A stretch of DNA of 64,000 nucleotides from Salminus brasiliensis (GCF_030463535.1 NC_132900.1:24731456-24795455); one strand, 5' to 3'; shown: positions 1 to 11,187, counted from the first letter of the stretch. Notes: generated by a model not told the origin, from the sequence alone. Program-made: numbers and translations.

Positions 1-684
1 TCCATCATAAAGAGACTGCTAGTTAGATTTTCATCAGGGATGTGCAAGGAGGAAACCCTTGAAGAAAAAAAATACATTTTTCATTGATAAATTTTAAGAA
101 AAATGGACCAAATTAGTTCTTACTTTTACCTTCATTGAAAGTTACAAATGATTTTCCCATGCTGTTTTGGCATGGCTGCCAACTTATGTTGTTTTTTCTT
201 GGAGTGAGAATGTGGTTATTGCCGTCCCAAATGGGTTAAGTAGGCAGAAGTGGAGTGCTCCTTCAGTTGTGAGTGGGGCTGGTTCATTGGTAGGGGTGTG
301 GGGAGGGACACACGGGGCTGGTTCATTGGTAGAGGTGTGGGGAGGGACACACGGGGCTGGTGAGCCTGAAGCTGCACCATTTTTTTTGTTTTCCCCATAT
401 ATTGATGTATATATTCTTTATTCTGTAGGAAACTCTATTTAAATTAAAATAGCAACCTTCTCTGTAGTCTGTATGTCATGGCTACTGAAAAGTCTGCACC
501 AGACACAGAACACACACACATATTTAACAACATTGAAGTCATTAAGACATAATCTTTATGTGCTCTTTTCCGAGTCACAATAAGCTGAACTGTTCTTTGT
601 GTTTTGGCCATTTGAAGAGAAAAAAAAATCTAAAAAAATGGAAGTAGAAATTTTGTGCATGATGTTTGTGTTTTTCCTCCACAG

Positions 685-1029
685 ATGAGACTGACCTCTC
701 CTTCAGCTATCATCGAATGATTTATAATTTGACCTGGTATGAAGCTCAGACTTACTGCAGGAAGAACTACACTGATCTGGTCAGCATCAGAGATCAGGAC
801 CAGAATGAAGCAGTGAAGATAAAAGGGATGACCAGCAGCATGTCCTTCTGGATCGGCCTGCTGCGTGATGACTGGGAGTGGGCTGATGGAGGACGCTCTG
901 CTTACAGAAACTGGGGGGCTGGTCAACCTCGATTATTATTAACATCGTCAAACTGTACACAGCTGAGAAATGGGAAATGGGAAACAGTGCCATGCAGTAA
1001 TAATGTGTCTGCTGCTCTGTGCTACAACA
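685..1029 (+). CDS. Gene A1 exon: CTLD2a
   Basis: The acceptor is cctccacag and the donor a|gtaagtcc. The 345-nt phase 1-1 exon encodes a full C-type lectin-like domain: TWYEAQTYC near the start, the FWIGLLRDD core (the family WIGL motif), NWGAGQPR in the long-loop area, and the closing cysteines in TVPC and ALCY. It is three codons longer than the other CTLD2 exons because of extra residues around the LLLTSS stretch. The QPR and WET residues replace the calcium-ligand motifs EPN/QPD and WND. Confidence 0.9.
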
Positions 1030-4000
1030 GTAAGTCCTGACTTCACACACACTCTCTTAGCAGTGTCCAGTACCATCAATATAATCAGTGTATCTGATCT
1101 CACTGTAAAACATTGTCTTTTCTGTCTCTATCAGTGTCTGTAAATGTCAGTGCTGACTGTATGAGAGGGGAGAGCGCTCTGGCCTACTGTAAGAAAGGTA
1201 ACAGGACTGTTATTATTGAATATTATGACAGAAGTTATTATTGAATATTAAAGAACATCAAGATAAGTTATTTCTAACTAAAAGGTTAATCACATGATCA
1301 GATAACTTCTTATTAAACACTCTCACATTTACACACATCACACCTACACCTATCATTTGTCAAGTCAAGACAAATTTATTTGTATAGCGCTTTTTACAAC
1401 TGTTGTCGTCACAAGCTTTACATAATTATTAATTAGTAAAAGACAGAAAAAATGAAATAACGTAAAGAGACATGAAGGATCCAAGACCCCCAGTGAGCAA
1501 GCCAATGGTGACATTGGCAAGGAAAAACTCCCTCTGAGCTGGAGGAAGAAACCTTGGGAGGAACCAAGACTCACAAAGGGGACCCATCCTCCTCTGGTCA
1601 GAACTATTTAAAATAAAATTATTGATAAAAGTTACCAAACCATCTAAACTGTTGAACTGTTTAGATCATAATCATAATATATTAATCATGGTGTAGATAG
1701 TTAATAGAGTTGATATTAATAGTGGCAGATAGTTAAGAGTCCTTTTATGTTTTAACATGGTCATTAAACAGGTAGCAGTGGTAGGAGGGTGTGCCGCTGG
1801 TCTGGCATGGGTGTGGGTGGGGGCAGGGCCTTCAGGTTGTACTGGTAGGTGGCAGCTGGTCAGACACAGGTAAAGGGGACCTCAGCGGGCAATCTTTCAG
1901 CAGGTCGGGCTGGGTGACCATTTACTCGGAGAAGGTAAAGAGACAGAGTTAGTTCTGAGAGGATTTTATGGAGAGCAGAGTCAGAGTGTGTCTGATGACT
2001 CCAGCAGGTCTGACTGTAACAGCCTCATTAAAAGGAGAGAGCCAGAACGACAGACATGGGAGCTCCCTGAAACGCTATCGTCCATCTGCTCCACCGTATA
2101 CAGTACAGTATACCACAATTCCCTGTGTCCGCAAACCCATGGACCTACAACCTTTATCTAAGGGGAAACATTAATTACCAAATGCTAAACTAAACAGAGT
2201 TTTCAGCTTAGATTTAAAGATTGAGACTGTGTCTGAGTCCCAAACGTTATCTGGAAGGTTATTCCAGAGTTGGGGGGCTTTATAAGAAAAGGCTCTTCCC
2301 CCTGCTGAGGTTTTCTGAATTTTGAGAACTACAATGAAGCCAGCACCCTGAGATCTAAGTATTATTGATGGTTCATAATATGTAATAAGATCCCACAGGT
2401 ACTCAGGAGCGAGGCCATGTAGGGCTTTGTATGTTAATAGAAGAATTTTGTATTCAATAAGGAATTTAACTGGGAGCCAATGAAGTGCTGATAGAACTGG
2501 ACTGATATGGTCAAATTTTCTAGTTTTAGTAAGGACCCTGGTTGCAGTATTTTGAACTAGCTGAAGTTTATTGAGGTTCCTGCTGGAACAACCTGACAAA
2601 AGTGTATTACAGTAATCTAGCCTTGAGGTAATAAAAGTCTATACAAGCTTTTCTGCAACCTGTGGAGATAAGGAATTTCTTAGTTTGGTGATGTTCCTAA
2701 GCTGCAAAAAGGCTATCCTTGTTACTCAATGATAAATCTGAATCGAATATGACGCCAAGATTTTTAGCTGCTAAACCAGGAATAATGGAAGCATCAGCCA
2801 AGTCTAACATTAAGTCTGATTGTTTATTTCTAGTGTCTTTTGTACCTAAAAGGAGAACCTCAGTTTTGTCACTGTTGAGGAGAAGAAAGTTATGTGACAT
2901 CCAGAGTTTTATATCATTTACACAGTCCTCCATTTTCTGTAATCTAAATGTATTGTCAGGTTTGGCTGATATATAGTAGCTGTGTGTCATCTGCATAGAA
3001 ATGGCAATAAACATCATGTCTGCTCATAACTGAGCCCAGTGGTAACATGTATAATGTAAATAATAGCGGTCCTAAACTCTGTGTTCTGCTCCATTAACTA
3101 GAGAACATTTCTCCAGTCTTTTCTCCTGCAGAACAAAGTCGTCTCAGAACTTTCCATCTCATTGGGACGAACATGACTCAGACTGAAGCTCGAGCAGCTT
3201 GCAGAGCCAACTACACTGACCTGGTCACTGTGTACGATGTGGAAGACATCACTGCACTGATTAATCTGACCGGTATCGGTTCTGCCTGGACTGGTCTGTA
3301 CCGAAATCAGTCCAGTACTAAATGGTCTAATGGTGATAAAGTTACCTTCAGTGCTCTGTCAGGAGACTGTGGGTCAGGGCCGTGCTGTGCTGCTATGAAG
3401 GTTGATGGTTCATGGGAAAGTCTTCAGTGCTCAGAGAAAAGGAATTTCATGTGTTATAAACAAGGTAAATTCTGACTATTAACTATAGAGATTTAAACTG
3501 TATGAACTCTGGACTGTTTACACCTCTCAGCTTCTGCTGCATTTATTTACACTCTGTAATTTTTATATTTATGTTTTTATGTTTTTACCACCAGTCAAAT
3601 GTTTTAGAACATCCACATTTTTTACAACAAAGCAATGACTTCACGTCAGCTCTGCAGCTTCACGTCTTCTCTTCAGTTATAACAGACTCTTGGTCCAGTA
3701 TTAAACTGTGCTGCAAGGTGCTGTCATGTGAGCTGCCTATCACTAACAAGATGTTGACTCGTTAAAACGTATCTTCTGATGCTGGTCTACCAGACCTCTT
3801 CAGTTTTCTCCAGTTTCCAAGAGCCTTTTTTTATGGTGTGGGAAACTGTATTTATGACACACTGGCTTATTTGTAGTTCGGTCTATGTGGTCAGCTAAAG
3901 AAACAGACAGAGTCTAAACATGTACATGAACAAGACAAAGAAATACTGGAACAAAGGGGCTACTTATACAAGGACCAACAAGCAACACCGGAGACTAACA

Positions 4001-5142
4001 AGAACAGTAATGGCAAGGTGGGCCTAGGGCATAGACAAGAAACAAACATAAACAGAGCCAGGACCAAACAGAGACAGACCAGGAAGGGAGAACACAAGGG
4101 CAAGACAAAGGCACTTTTTACAGTTGTATTATTTTTATATTATCCTTTAGTTTTTAATCCTTTCTCCTCCAGAAAGCCCAGACAGCTGACTTATCCAATT
4201 ATCTTAGATGCTGATGCCGATTGTCCGAATCTGATACAACTTGTATCAAAGCTGCTTGTGTGTAACAATTTTAGTAGTGTAATAGTTCTTTAGTGTAAGT
4301 GAAAACACTATAATGTCATGTTTCTCTGATGTGTGATTTAGCATCAGCCAGTTCATCTCTCATTTTCACTGGAGGAAACTGCGACTTTCTCAAACGTGGT
4401 CGAAACACTAACACTGCAAATATAACAGGTGTTGATCTTGCCCTGTAGAACTGTTCCACACTGCAGCTCCTTACTGCTGCTGGGGCTGAAATACAGCAGC
4501 ACAGGCGCAAAACCAAAGGATCTGTACTAGATTGGTCCTAAGTCTATAACCTGATCCATTAATATTGGGGTATAGAACACATTCACACACATTCACACAC
4601 ATTCAACACCACATTCAGATCATAAACACCTTCATTATATTCAAAACTCATGCCATGACATGTTTTAATGATGGCCACAGTGATTTTGTGTCCTCTTTCC
4701 CCTCCACAGATGTGACTGACCTCACCTTCAGCTATCATTTAATCCCTCAGTCTCTGACCTGGTATGAAGCTCAGACTTACTGCAGGAAGAACTACACTGA
4801 TCTGGTCACCATCAAAGATCAGGTCCAGAATGAAGCAGTGAAGATAAAAGGGATGACCAGCAGCACGTCCTTCTGGATCGGCCTGCTGCGTGATGACTGG
4901 GAGTGGACTGATGGAGGACACTCTGCTTACAGAAACTGGTGGGATGGTCAGCCTGGGCCTTTCCCATCAGACTGTGTAAAACTAGTATCAGGAAAGTTGT
5001 ATTCAGTGCCGTGCAGTAGTACTGGACCTGCTCTGTGCTACAGCAGTAAGGCCTGACTTTACACACACACTCTAACTCTCTCAGTTCAGTATCATCAATA
5101 TAACCCATCTAAAGTAAATCAGAGTCTCTTATTTCAGTCTAA
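685..5142 (+). CDS. Gene A copy 1: multi-CTLD C-type lectin-like protein, 5' part outside window
   Basis: This is the 3' part of a gene whose complete counterpart is at 48,802-55,837. The visible coding exons are CTLD2a (685-1,029), a 63-nt linker (1,135-1,197), CTLD1b (3,132-3,464) and CTLD2b (4,710-5,045). All internal borders are phase 1 with AG acceptors and GT donors. After CTLD2b, the acceptor ending at 5,137 adds one codon and then a stop at 5,140-5,142, because a deletion removed the start of the CTLD3 exon. The leader and first CTLD1 exon lie left of position 1. The product is probably a secreted or surface lectin-like immune protein; this role is inferred from family resemblance. 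Its CTLD2 exons differ from copy 2 at D/G in the D-Q-x-Q-N loop and at T-I-K against S-I-R. Confidence 0.85.
1135..1197 (+). CDS. Gene A1 linker mini-exon (CTLD3 N-terminal remnant)
   Basis: This 63-nt phase 1-1 exon lies between a good acceptor (tctctatcag) and the donor g|gtaacagg. It encodes 21 residues beginning MSVNVS and ending AYCKK, which align with the first residues of the full CTLD3 exon of gene B (SIHVSDD...LDYCKK). The intron sequence just after it reads NRTVIIEYY and then stops, so the rest of the domain has decayed. It links CTLD2a to CTLD1b in frame. Confidence 0.75.
1361..3075 (-). mobile_element. L2/CR1-type LINE, 5'-truncated, in gene A1 intron
   Basis: Read on the minus strand, 3,017-2,697 resembles a reverse transcriptase palm (a shifted YADDTQ-like stretch, then [12 protein letters not shown]). 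Positions 2,599-2,171 resemble the family C-terminal tail ([20 protein letters not shown], then [10 protein letters not shown] and [15 protein letters not shown]). The 3' untranslated part reaches 1,361, where the motif tttatttgtatagcgc, very common in fish repeats, occurs. Frameshifts make it inactive. The counterpart is 52,058-53,772. Confidence 0.85.
3132..3464 (+). CDS. Gene A1 exon: CTLD1b
   Basis: The acceptor is tctcctgcag and the donor caag|gtaaat; 333 nt, phase 1-1. The domain opens [14 protein letters not shown] and continues with [34 protein letters not shown], a [11 protein letters not shown] cysteine cluster and closing FMCYKQ. Several N-glycosylation sequons are visible (NMT, NYT, NLT, NQS). 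The first cysteine seen in sister copies (QSC) is Arg here. Confidence 0.9.
3880..4110. mobile_element. Fragment of an interspersed repeat
   Basis: The stretch with acttatacaaggaccaac, acaagaaacaaacataaac and agagccagg resembles parts of 23,100-23,420 and 39,850-40,320 (each has 'acttata...', 'acaag...aacaaacagagcca' in the same order). I take it as one dispersed family but cannot classify it. It lies in the CTLD1b-CTLD2b intron. Confidence 0.45.
4710..5045 (+). CDS. Gene A1 exon: CTLD2b
   Basis: The acceptor is cccctccacag and the donor a|gtaagg; 336 nt, phase 1-1. It encodes [45 protein letters not shown] and closing VPC and ALCYSS. This copy alone in the window reads [11 protein letters not shown] where copy 2 (55,405-55,740) reads [11 protein letters not shown]. 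Confidence 0.9.
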
Positions 5143-5148
5143 AACCTG

Positions 5149-5264
5149 GTGGAGAGCGTCCACCGTCCTCCAGCTGCGGTGCCACAGACACTGTGGAGAA
5201 ATCATTCAGGGTGAAGACGGACGTTTCTGAACTCAGAACCGTCTGTGAACTTAAAAAACAGTAA
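5149..5264 (+). pseudogene. Gene A1 truncated CTLD3 remnant
   Basis: The sequence from gcgtccaccgtcctcc to the stop taa at 5,262-5,264 matches the last third of gene B's CTLD3 exon (16,577-16,693), ending ELKKQ. The first two thirds of the exon, its acceptor and part of the preceding intron are missing: intron sequence taaaacctg runs directly into exon sequence. With no acceptor of its own, it is probably now 3' untranslated sequence. Confidence 0.8.
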
Positions 5265-5473
5265 GAGTTTAGTGTTCCTCTGACTCTCCTGCTCCTTTCA
5301 GTAAGAGCTCCATCATTCGCTGCTGAGCTGAATCAGGTGATCAGATAAACACTAAAGTTATATTATACACACTTTCCAAAATGCTCTGAGCTTTTTTGTG
5401 CTGATAAGGTTTCTGATATAAATGGTGATTTTTATAAAGTAACATTTCAACAGATATTCACATCTATATTCTA

Positions 5474-5503
5474 TATTATTATTATTATTATTATTATTAT
5501 TAT
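5474..5503. repeat. (ATT)n microsatellite in gene A1 3' UTR
   Basis: A run of about ten att triplets. The counterpart at about 56,170-56,205 is two triplets longer. Confidence 0.9.
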
Positions 5504-5551
5504 GTTGAAATTATGTTGAAATGTCATTTCTGAAAATGAACGTTTACTATC

Positions 5552-5557
5552 AATAAA
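5552..5557 (+). promoter_or_regulatory. Poly(A) signal of gene A1
   Basis: AATAAA lies about 290 nt after the old CTLD3 stop. The surrounding sequence (tgaaaatgaacgtttactat) is conserved at gene B's candidate signal at 18,896, which supports it as the shared 3' end of the family. Confidence 0.65.
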
Positions 5558-5599
5558 AAGAAATACAATGTTATGTTTTATTTATGTGTGGTGTAAAAT

Positions 5600-7760
5600 G
5601 TACAACATTGCTTTCTCTTAAGATTTTAATTAAGATCTGATTTAATTATCTTAGTCATTTTAAAGCTCAGCCTCTTGTTTATTGGTAGCTGATTAACCAC
5701 TGATGTGTTCAGAAAGAAACAAATAACTGATTTCATGGTAGAAGCAGATGAGTTCATCACTATGGTACAGGCAGGCAGTCTCCCTGGTAGTGGAAAAAAA
5801 GAGTGATGTGTGTTCAGTGAAATGTAGATAATTTGCAACTGTGCCATTGAAAACCCACCTGACTTTATTAATTTCTCTGGTCAAATTAAGCACATTTTAT
5901 CAAATAATACCATTTAAAGGAGTAAATCTTTGTTCTCTTGTGATCTTCTACCTAAATATGATGACGTCTTCTTATTTTGATGATGTAACCATGCACCAGC
6001 GGGCGGGGGAAAGTAATATTAACCAAAAACCCACCACTTTTACCAATCATTGTTCACCCAGTGTAATGCTGCCATAAAATCATGTCTGAATATTGTATTT
6101 ATGAGATTTATGAGATGAGAACATAAAAAATGAGAAAAAAAAGGGGGGGGGGGGGTGTCAATAAAACTGACTAATACTGGCCACTGATAACTGCATTGTA
6201 AACTGGCTGTATTTTAGTTATTCATCTGTCACACATGAACACTGCAGATCACCAAACCAAAATCTTGGACTTGGACTGAGCAGCTGAGTTAGCTCAGACA
6301 CCCTCTCTGATTCTGAGTTTAACAACAGTTTCACCACACAGAAAAAAAATGCTTTCTGATTTGGGAGACAATTTCAAAGAAAGATAAAGTGCTCATGTCC
6401 ATCTGGAGCTGAGAAACAACAGCACTGTTTGTTCGTTTGTGGGAGAAATGTCATTTTCGCTGTGAACTGCTCTCCTTCACGCTGTAAGGCCCTAAACCAG
6501 TGACCGGTCGATCAGCCTCTTATAGCTGATTCTGCTCCAGTCACATTTACACCAGTGCACCACACGAGGGCGCCAGCGGTACAAACCCAGCCAAACCCGT
6601 AACTGCCCTGACCTAAATGTCTCCCTATAGAGATCCCTGGAGAGCCGTTACCTCTTACCTCTTCTTATGAGACTAAAGTTGACTTCTTTGGTAGTTAACT
6701 ACACTTAACTACCAAAAGACAAGACAAAGTTAAACTTGGCAGTTACTAAACTCAAACTCTGGAGGCATGGCTTAGTAGTATTATAACTGGTAAATGCTGC
6801 CCGTCCCTGCATACCTGTCAGAGTTTTAGATTTTGAAAGTTGACCTCCATCAGCAGCTCCATCAACAATCCCACCACAGCTATTCCAGTTGTTAGAAAGA
6901 ATGCCTGGAGAAACTCTACATTCAACAAAGGGCAGTACTTTGGGTGTCTAAAATACTGGGCAGTTTGACCAAAATTAATAAAATGTGATAAAATGTTCAT
7001 TTCATTTCATAAAAACAACCAGTCCCATTACGTCATCAGCTTAGCATGAATGACTATCGACTCTTCCACAAAGCCAGAATGCATTAGTTATCAGCAGATC
7101 CTCAAAAATAAAACTGAAATGCTGCCTGCAGACGTATTCAGCTCCTCAGACCAGTATGTGGTAGAACTGCCCAGTTTAGATTTTTCCAAAGTGTAAAGCC
7201 TTTTTATCTTCCTATTTTTCCTAGAATGTAACAGTCTGGTTGGCAGTACTTGAATTAAGGGCGTTTTTTTTTTATTGAGAAAAGGTTTAATAGGTTCACT
7301 ATTCGAGGCTACAACCCCAATAAACCCCAACAGTACTGTTAACCCATAAACTTTATTGGTGTAGTAATCAAAACCTGTTATTTAGTTAACCCAGCATTAA
7401 TATATTAACTTATTGGTACATTTTAATATAACCTGAGTATATATTTATGAGAAATAATTGATAAAGATAATTATCATTTTTGAGTATACAAACGCCATCA
7501 GCGTGCCTTGCGTTACTTTTTCTAAACCGGCAGGCTCCCCACATAACAGTCCTTTAAATGAATTTGATATGCTCACATTTAACAACGCGGGACAACATTG
7601 ATATATGTCATTTACATAAAGGACAGACCCCAGTTTGAGCTGGTAAAGAGAGAAACGGAGGTCATTGTATTGTCAGTGTGAGGCTATTGCGCAACGTTTG
7701 CATTGTGAACTTAGTGTAGTTTATTTTGTAGAGCCTGATAAACACTGGAGCTATCGCGTG
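5600..7760. other. Intergenic spacer, no gene seen
   Basis: Up to about 6,000 the spacer still aligns with the flank downstream of gene B (19,020-19,170 and 19,940-20,110). Beyond that I see a 13-base G run near 6,145 (two bases shorter in the other copy) and AT-rich unique-looking sequence. No open frame resembles a known domain. Confidence 0.6.
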
Positions 7761-7779
7761 AAAGAATGAACCCGCGGTG

Positions 7780-8215
7780 ACATCGCGACATGCGGCTTCA
7801 CCGTCAGTCCTTGTATACGTACTCAATTTCCCAGACTCCTCTGCTAGCTCACGTCACCACTCCGGCCAATCAGGACAAAGCCGATCACCAGAGTTTTAGA
7901 ACGCGCCCCTGAAGCTCACCAGCCCCGCTGTATCAGCTCTCCCCACACAGTGACTCTCTGCACCCTCCCCTGTTTATCTCCCGAGTGTTTGTTTGCCCCG
8001 TTTTGTGTACCGACCTTTTTATGACTCCTTTGCCCCGTTTTGTTTTGTACCGGACTCTGCCTGCTTCTCGTTTTCTGATTTAGCCTCAGTCCTTCTGTTA
8101 TGGTCACCAACAGCTCCGGTTTTGACTGTCGCCTGTTTACTGGTTTGATTTTGATCTCCACCATTTCAGTAAACTTTCATAATCTAATAAAAGTGACTGT
8201 GTGAATCTGTCTCGT
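7780..8215. mobile_element. Unclassified GC-richer interspersed repeat
   Basis: The base composition shifts sharply (cgcggtgacatcgcgacatgc, ccaatcaggacaaagccg). A pyrimidine-rich stretch follows (gttttgtgtaccgacc repeated with variations near 8,000 and 8,040), ending at aataaaagtgactgtgtg. This layout is seen in fish LTR-like or non-autonomous retroposons. I see no protein in it and the class is a guess. Counterpart 58,480-58,915. Confidence 0.4.
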
Positions 8216-8325
8216 CACAAACAACGTGAGTAAGTTTCGTCCTCGTTGCTCGCTAAGAAAAACATGTTCACCTTGTGTGGATTAGAGAGGACCTGCCCAA
8301 CCGCCCCAAACTCTCTCTGATGGTG

Positions 8326-8619
8326 CTCTGAGTGATCTGCTCTGAGTGATCTGCTCTGAATGATCTGCTCTGAGTGATCTGCTCTGAGTGATCTGCTCTG
8401 AATGATCTGCTCTGAATGATGTGCTCTGAATGATCTGCTCTGAATGATGTGCTCTGAATGATCTGCTCTGAGTGATCTGCTCTGAATGATCTGCTCTGAG
8501 TGATCTGCTCTGAATGATCTGCTCTGAATGATGTGCTCTGAGTGATCTGCTCTGAATGATCTGCTCTGAGTGATCTGCTCTGAATGATCTGCTCTGGGTG
8601 ATCTGCTGTGAGTGATCTG
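8326..8619. repeat. 14-bp minisatellite, 21 units
   Basis: Tandem copies of ctctga(g/a)tgatctg; 294 nt is exactly 21 units, with A/G variation at one position and occasional gatgtg variants. Because 14 is not a multiple of 3 and the unit has no stop on the minus strand, long minus-strand frames arise by chance. The copy at 59,026-59,543 has 37 units. Confidence 0.97.
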
Positions 8620-8689
8620 CAGACACTACTAAACACAAGTCAATAAGGTGACCACTCTGCTATTCGCCCAAGTACTCTCAAAAGAGGAG

Positions 8690-9080
8690 GGTCTTCAGTC
8701 TGGGTTTGAAGACAGCGAGCGACTCTGCTTTTCGGACACCCAGGGGAAGCTTGTTCCACAACTTCGGACATACGCCTTCGGTGCAGGACAGAAAAAAACC
8801 TGGACACTTGTCTTCCATGGACACTTTTCTTCCATGGATTTTGAGGGATGGCGGGTCGAGCCGCGCCGTATTTGAAGCTCCAAGGGCTCCAAGGGTGCAG
8901 ATCGGCTTTTAACCATTGTCATCAAGTACGGAGGGGCTGGTCCTTTCTGGGCTTTGTAGGCCAGCGTCAGGGTTTTGAATCTGATGCGGGCAGCAGCTAC
9001 AGGAAGCCAGTAAAGAGAAAACGCAGCAGTGGGGTGACATGGCTGAGACATGACTCCTCTATAGCTGACGTCCAACGTGC
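8690..9080 (-). mobile_element. CR1/L2-like LINE reverse-transcriptase tail fragment
   Basis: On the minus strand, 9,075-8,695 reads LYWLPVAAARIRFKTLTLAY then KGPAPPYL, the C-terminal signature of fish CR1/L2 reverse transcriptases. It is a short 5'-truncated fragment with no open catalytic region. Counterpart 59,614-60,004. Confidence 0.75.
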
Positions 9081-9149
9081 AGGATTCGTCCTACAAATTT
9101 TGCATAGTGTCTCGTCTAAACGGAAGAAGCTGTGTTTGTTTTTGTGACC

Positions 9150-10884
9150 AGAGCACCTGCTGTTGCACCTGCCATCTTACACAACTGAGAAAACATGAAC
9201 AGCGCAGTGTGGCGGTTGCTTATTAAGGCTGCGGGTCCTGACAGCCCTAATAAACACCATTAGTCACAAATACCCAGTGATTCCAAACTGAAAATAATAA
9301 TAAAAAAATAATTTAGAAGTTTATATATTAAATAGCTTCTTTAAGGAAATGGTTTGTAGCGTCGGAGCAGCAAGCACTCAGGGTGCATGCCAGCAGAGCT
9401 TCTCTGCATTAAAATGTGTGAATAATAGGCTGTGAAGCTCACTGCCTCAGGCCTTTATGTTAATGTACACAGAGAAGGTAATTCTCATGTCTGTAGACAA
9501 TCACAGCATTATTGCAGAAGTTGCAGAAACCAGTGCACTGCTTAGGAGGCTTTTGATGCTGTAGGTAATCTACTAAATATGCGTGTAGAGAAGCTACTTA
9601 AGAGTTTAGTGTCAACCTAACAACAGAACACTTCTCTGTTCGGAAGATATTTTAATTATCAACTTATTTTAATTTCAACTTATTGCTCCTGTACAAAGGA
9701 AAATACGTTTTCATCTTCATCACAATCTTTACCTGATTTAACTTTGAATTAAACGTTTAAGCGAAGGATTTTCTGTTAACTTTTCAACATATACCTGAAT
9801 TACACCCAATAATAAGGCATTGTAAGAGCTGGCTGCTGTTTTATTTATTCAAATTCCTGCTCCATGGAAAAAGTGGGTTTGGCCATGAAACTTCCAGGCT
9901 GAAAGAGTGTCCCACTCCGGCTCTGGACTCTGAGTCTCACAGCCCACCAGTGAGAGTTGGCAGACCTGGTTTTGGATTTTTTTTTTTGACAGTGAAAAGT
10001 TATATATACATATATGGATACATTTCTCAATATGAACTTTCTATGTTTTTAGTTTTCCTATATTTTGATGTCTGTCTTCTATAGTAAACTCTTCAGTGTG
10101 TTGTTCTGTTGTCTTTCACTATGACATGATTGATGTTGCTGTTATATAAAAAGTGGTAGAAGTCGTAAATATACTTTTATGTAGAACCTTTTCCTTGTCT
10201 ATTGCAAACCACAAATACAAGATATGTAATTCACCTGATCTTCCACCAAAAACATCACTCTAATTGTGATCTAATTGATCACAATTAGAGTGATGACCTT
10301 TAGTGTTTTTCTAAGCACCTTTCATTCAGATGGCATTCAGCTCTGACTGCTCCAATCAGAACAGAGCTCATTTACAGGCTTAAAGGTGCAGTAACATAAA
10401 CAATTGATCTAATTCTAAGGCATTGAGAAAAACTGAAAAATAGTTGGGAATGAATGAATTATGATTTATGAATTATGAAATATTGTTTTCTTAAAATGAC
10501 AGATTTTCTTTAAGACCCAGCCTGCCAACACAAATCCTCCCTATAAGAAATATTGGTGCTCCTCTTAGAGCTGGGGTTAATATTAACACTACAATCCTCC
10601 CTCTCTCTGCTCTATATACAGTATATATATTAATCAATAACAGCAGGCATGACATGGCTTAGACCTCCTTTGTTCTGATCTGCGGATGGAAGGTTTTATG
10701 GGTAAATCAACAGGAAAAGCAGAATAACTTTTTATGGAAACATTTGCATATCGCATGCAGTGATGCAATATGCAAATAGAAAATACAAAGAACCACTATG
10801 TGACTATGTATAACAATGCACTGAATTTTCCTGTGACAACACCATTTACCATTTGACCTAACAAACAGCAGCTGATTCAGTCCT
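9150..10884. other. Intergenic spacer, no gene seen
   Basis: AT-rich sequence with no domain-bearing frame. The one clear structure is the perfect hairpin at 10,254-10,294, annotated separately. Confidence 0.6.
10254..10294. repeat. Perfect 18-bp inverted repeat (hairpin)
   Basis: The arm atcactctaattgtgatc is followed by the 5-base loop taatt and the exact reverse complement. The counterpart at 61,178-61,218 is identical. Confidence 0.95.
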
Positions 10885-11119
10885 TACTACTCCAACTCAC
10901 ACCAAAGGTACTGGATGGAGCTCCATCACTCCAGAGAACCCCAAAGCCCAGTTTTCTCCACACTGTATCTATATAAGCAAATGTGTCCGACAAAGACATC
11001 AGTGTGTTTCTGTGCCGTCAATACATTTGTTTATCAACTCCTGCCCACACTGGCTCTGACTTTACCCTGACATCAACGTGACAGGTGACATCTCTGTGGT
11101 TCAAACATCTCCACCTCAT
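10885..11119 (+). promoter_or_regulatory. Duplicated, probably inactive copy of the gene B promoter/exon 1
   Basis: About 235 nt, nearly identical to 11,935-12,170 about 1,050 bases downstream. It includes the TATA-like tctatataag at 10,968-10,977 and most of exon 1 (ggttcaaacatctccacctc), but stops before the splice donor. A transcript from here would need to read into the second promoter to be spliced. Counterpart 61,809-62,043. Confidence 0.75.
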
Positions 11120-11187
11120 CCTTAGGAGTAACTAACCAGTGATTATGAGATTTCACCAAAAACACAAGTAGCAAATCTTTTGCATTA

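Noticed and set aside
630-926. Minus-strand frames over the CTLD2 exons ([17 protein letters not shown] type)
   Set aside because: They recur opposite every CTLD2 exon simply because those exons are conserved; they lack domain features.
3173-3475. Single-exon genes starting at the internal MTQTEA methionine
   Set aside because: The open frames begin at a Met inside the CTLD1 domain. Acceptor sites 41 nt upstream and phase-1 borders show they are internal exons.
8326-8619. Possible CRISPR-like array
   Set aside because: Units are contiguous with no spacers and the DNA is eukaryotic.
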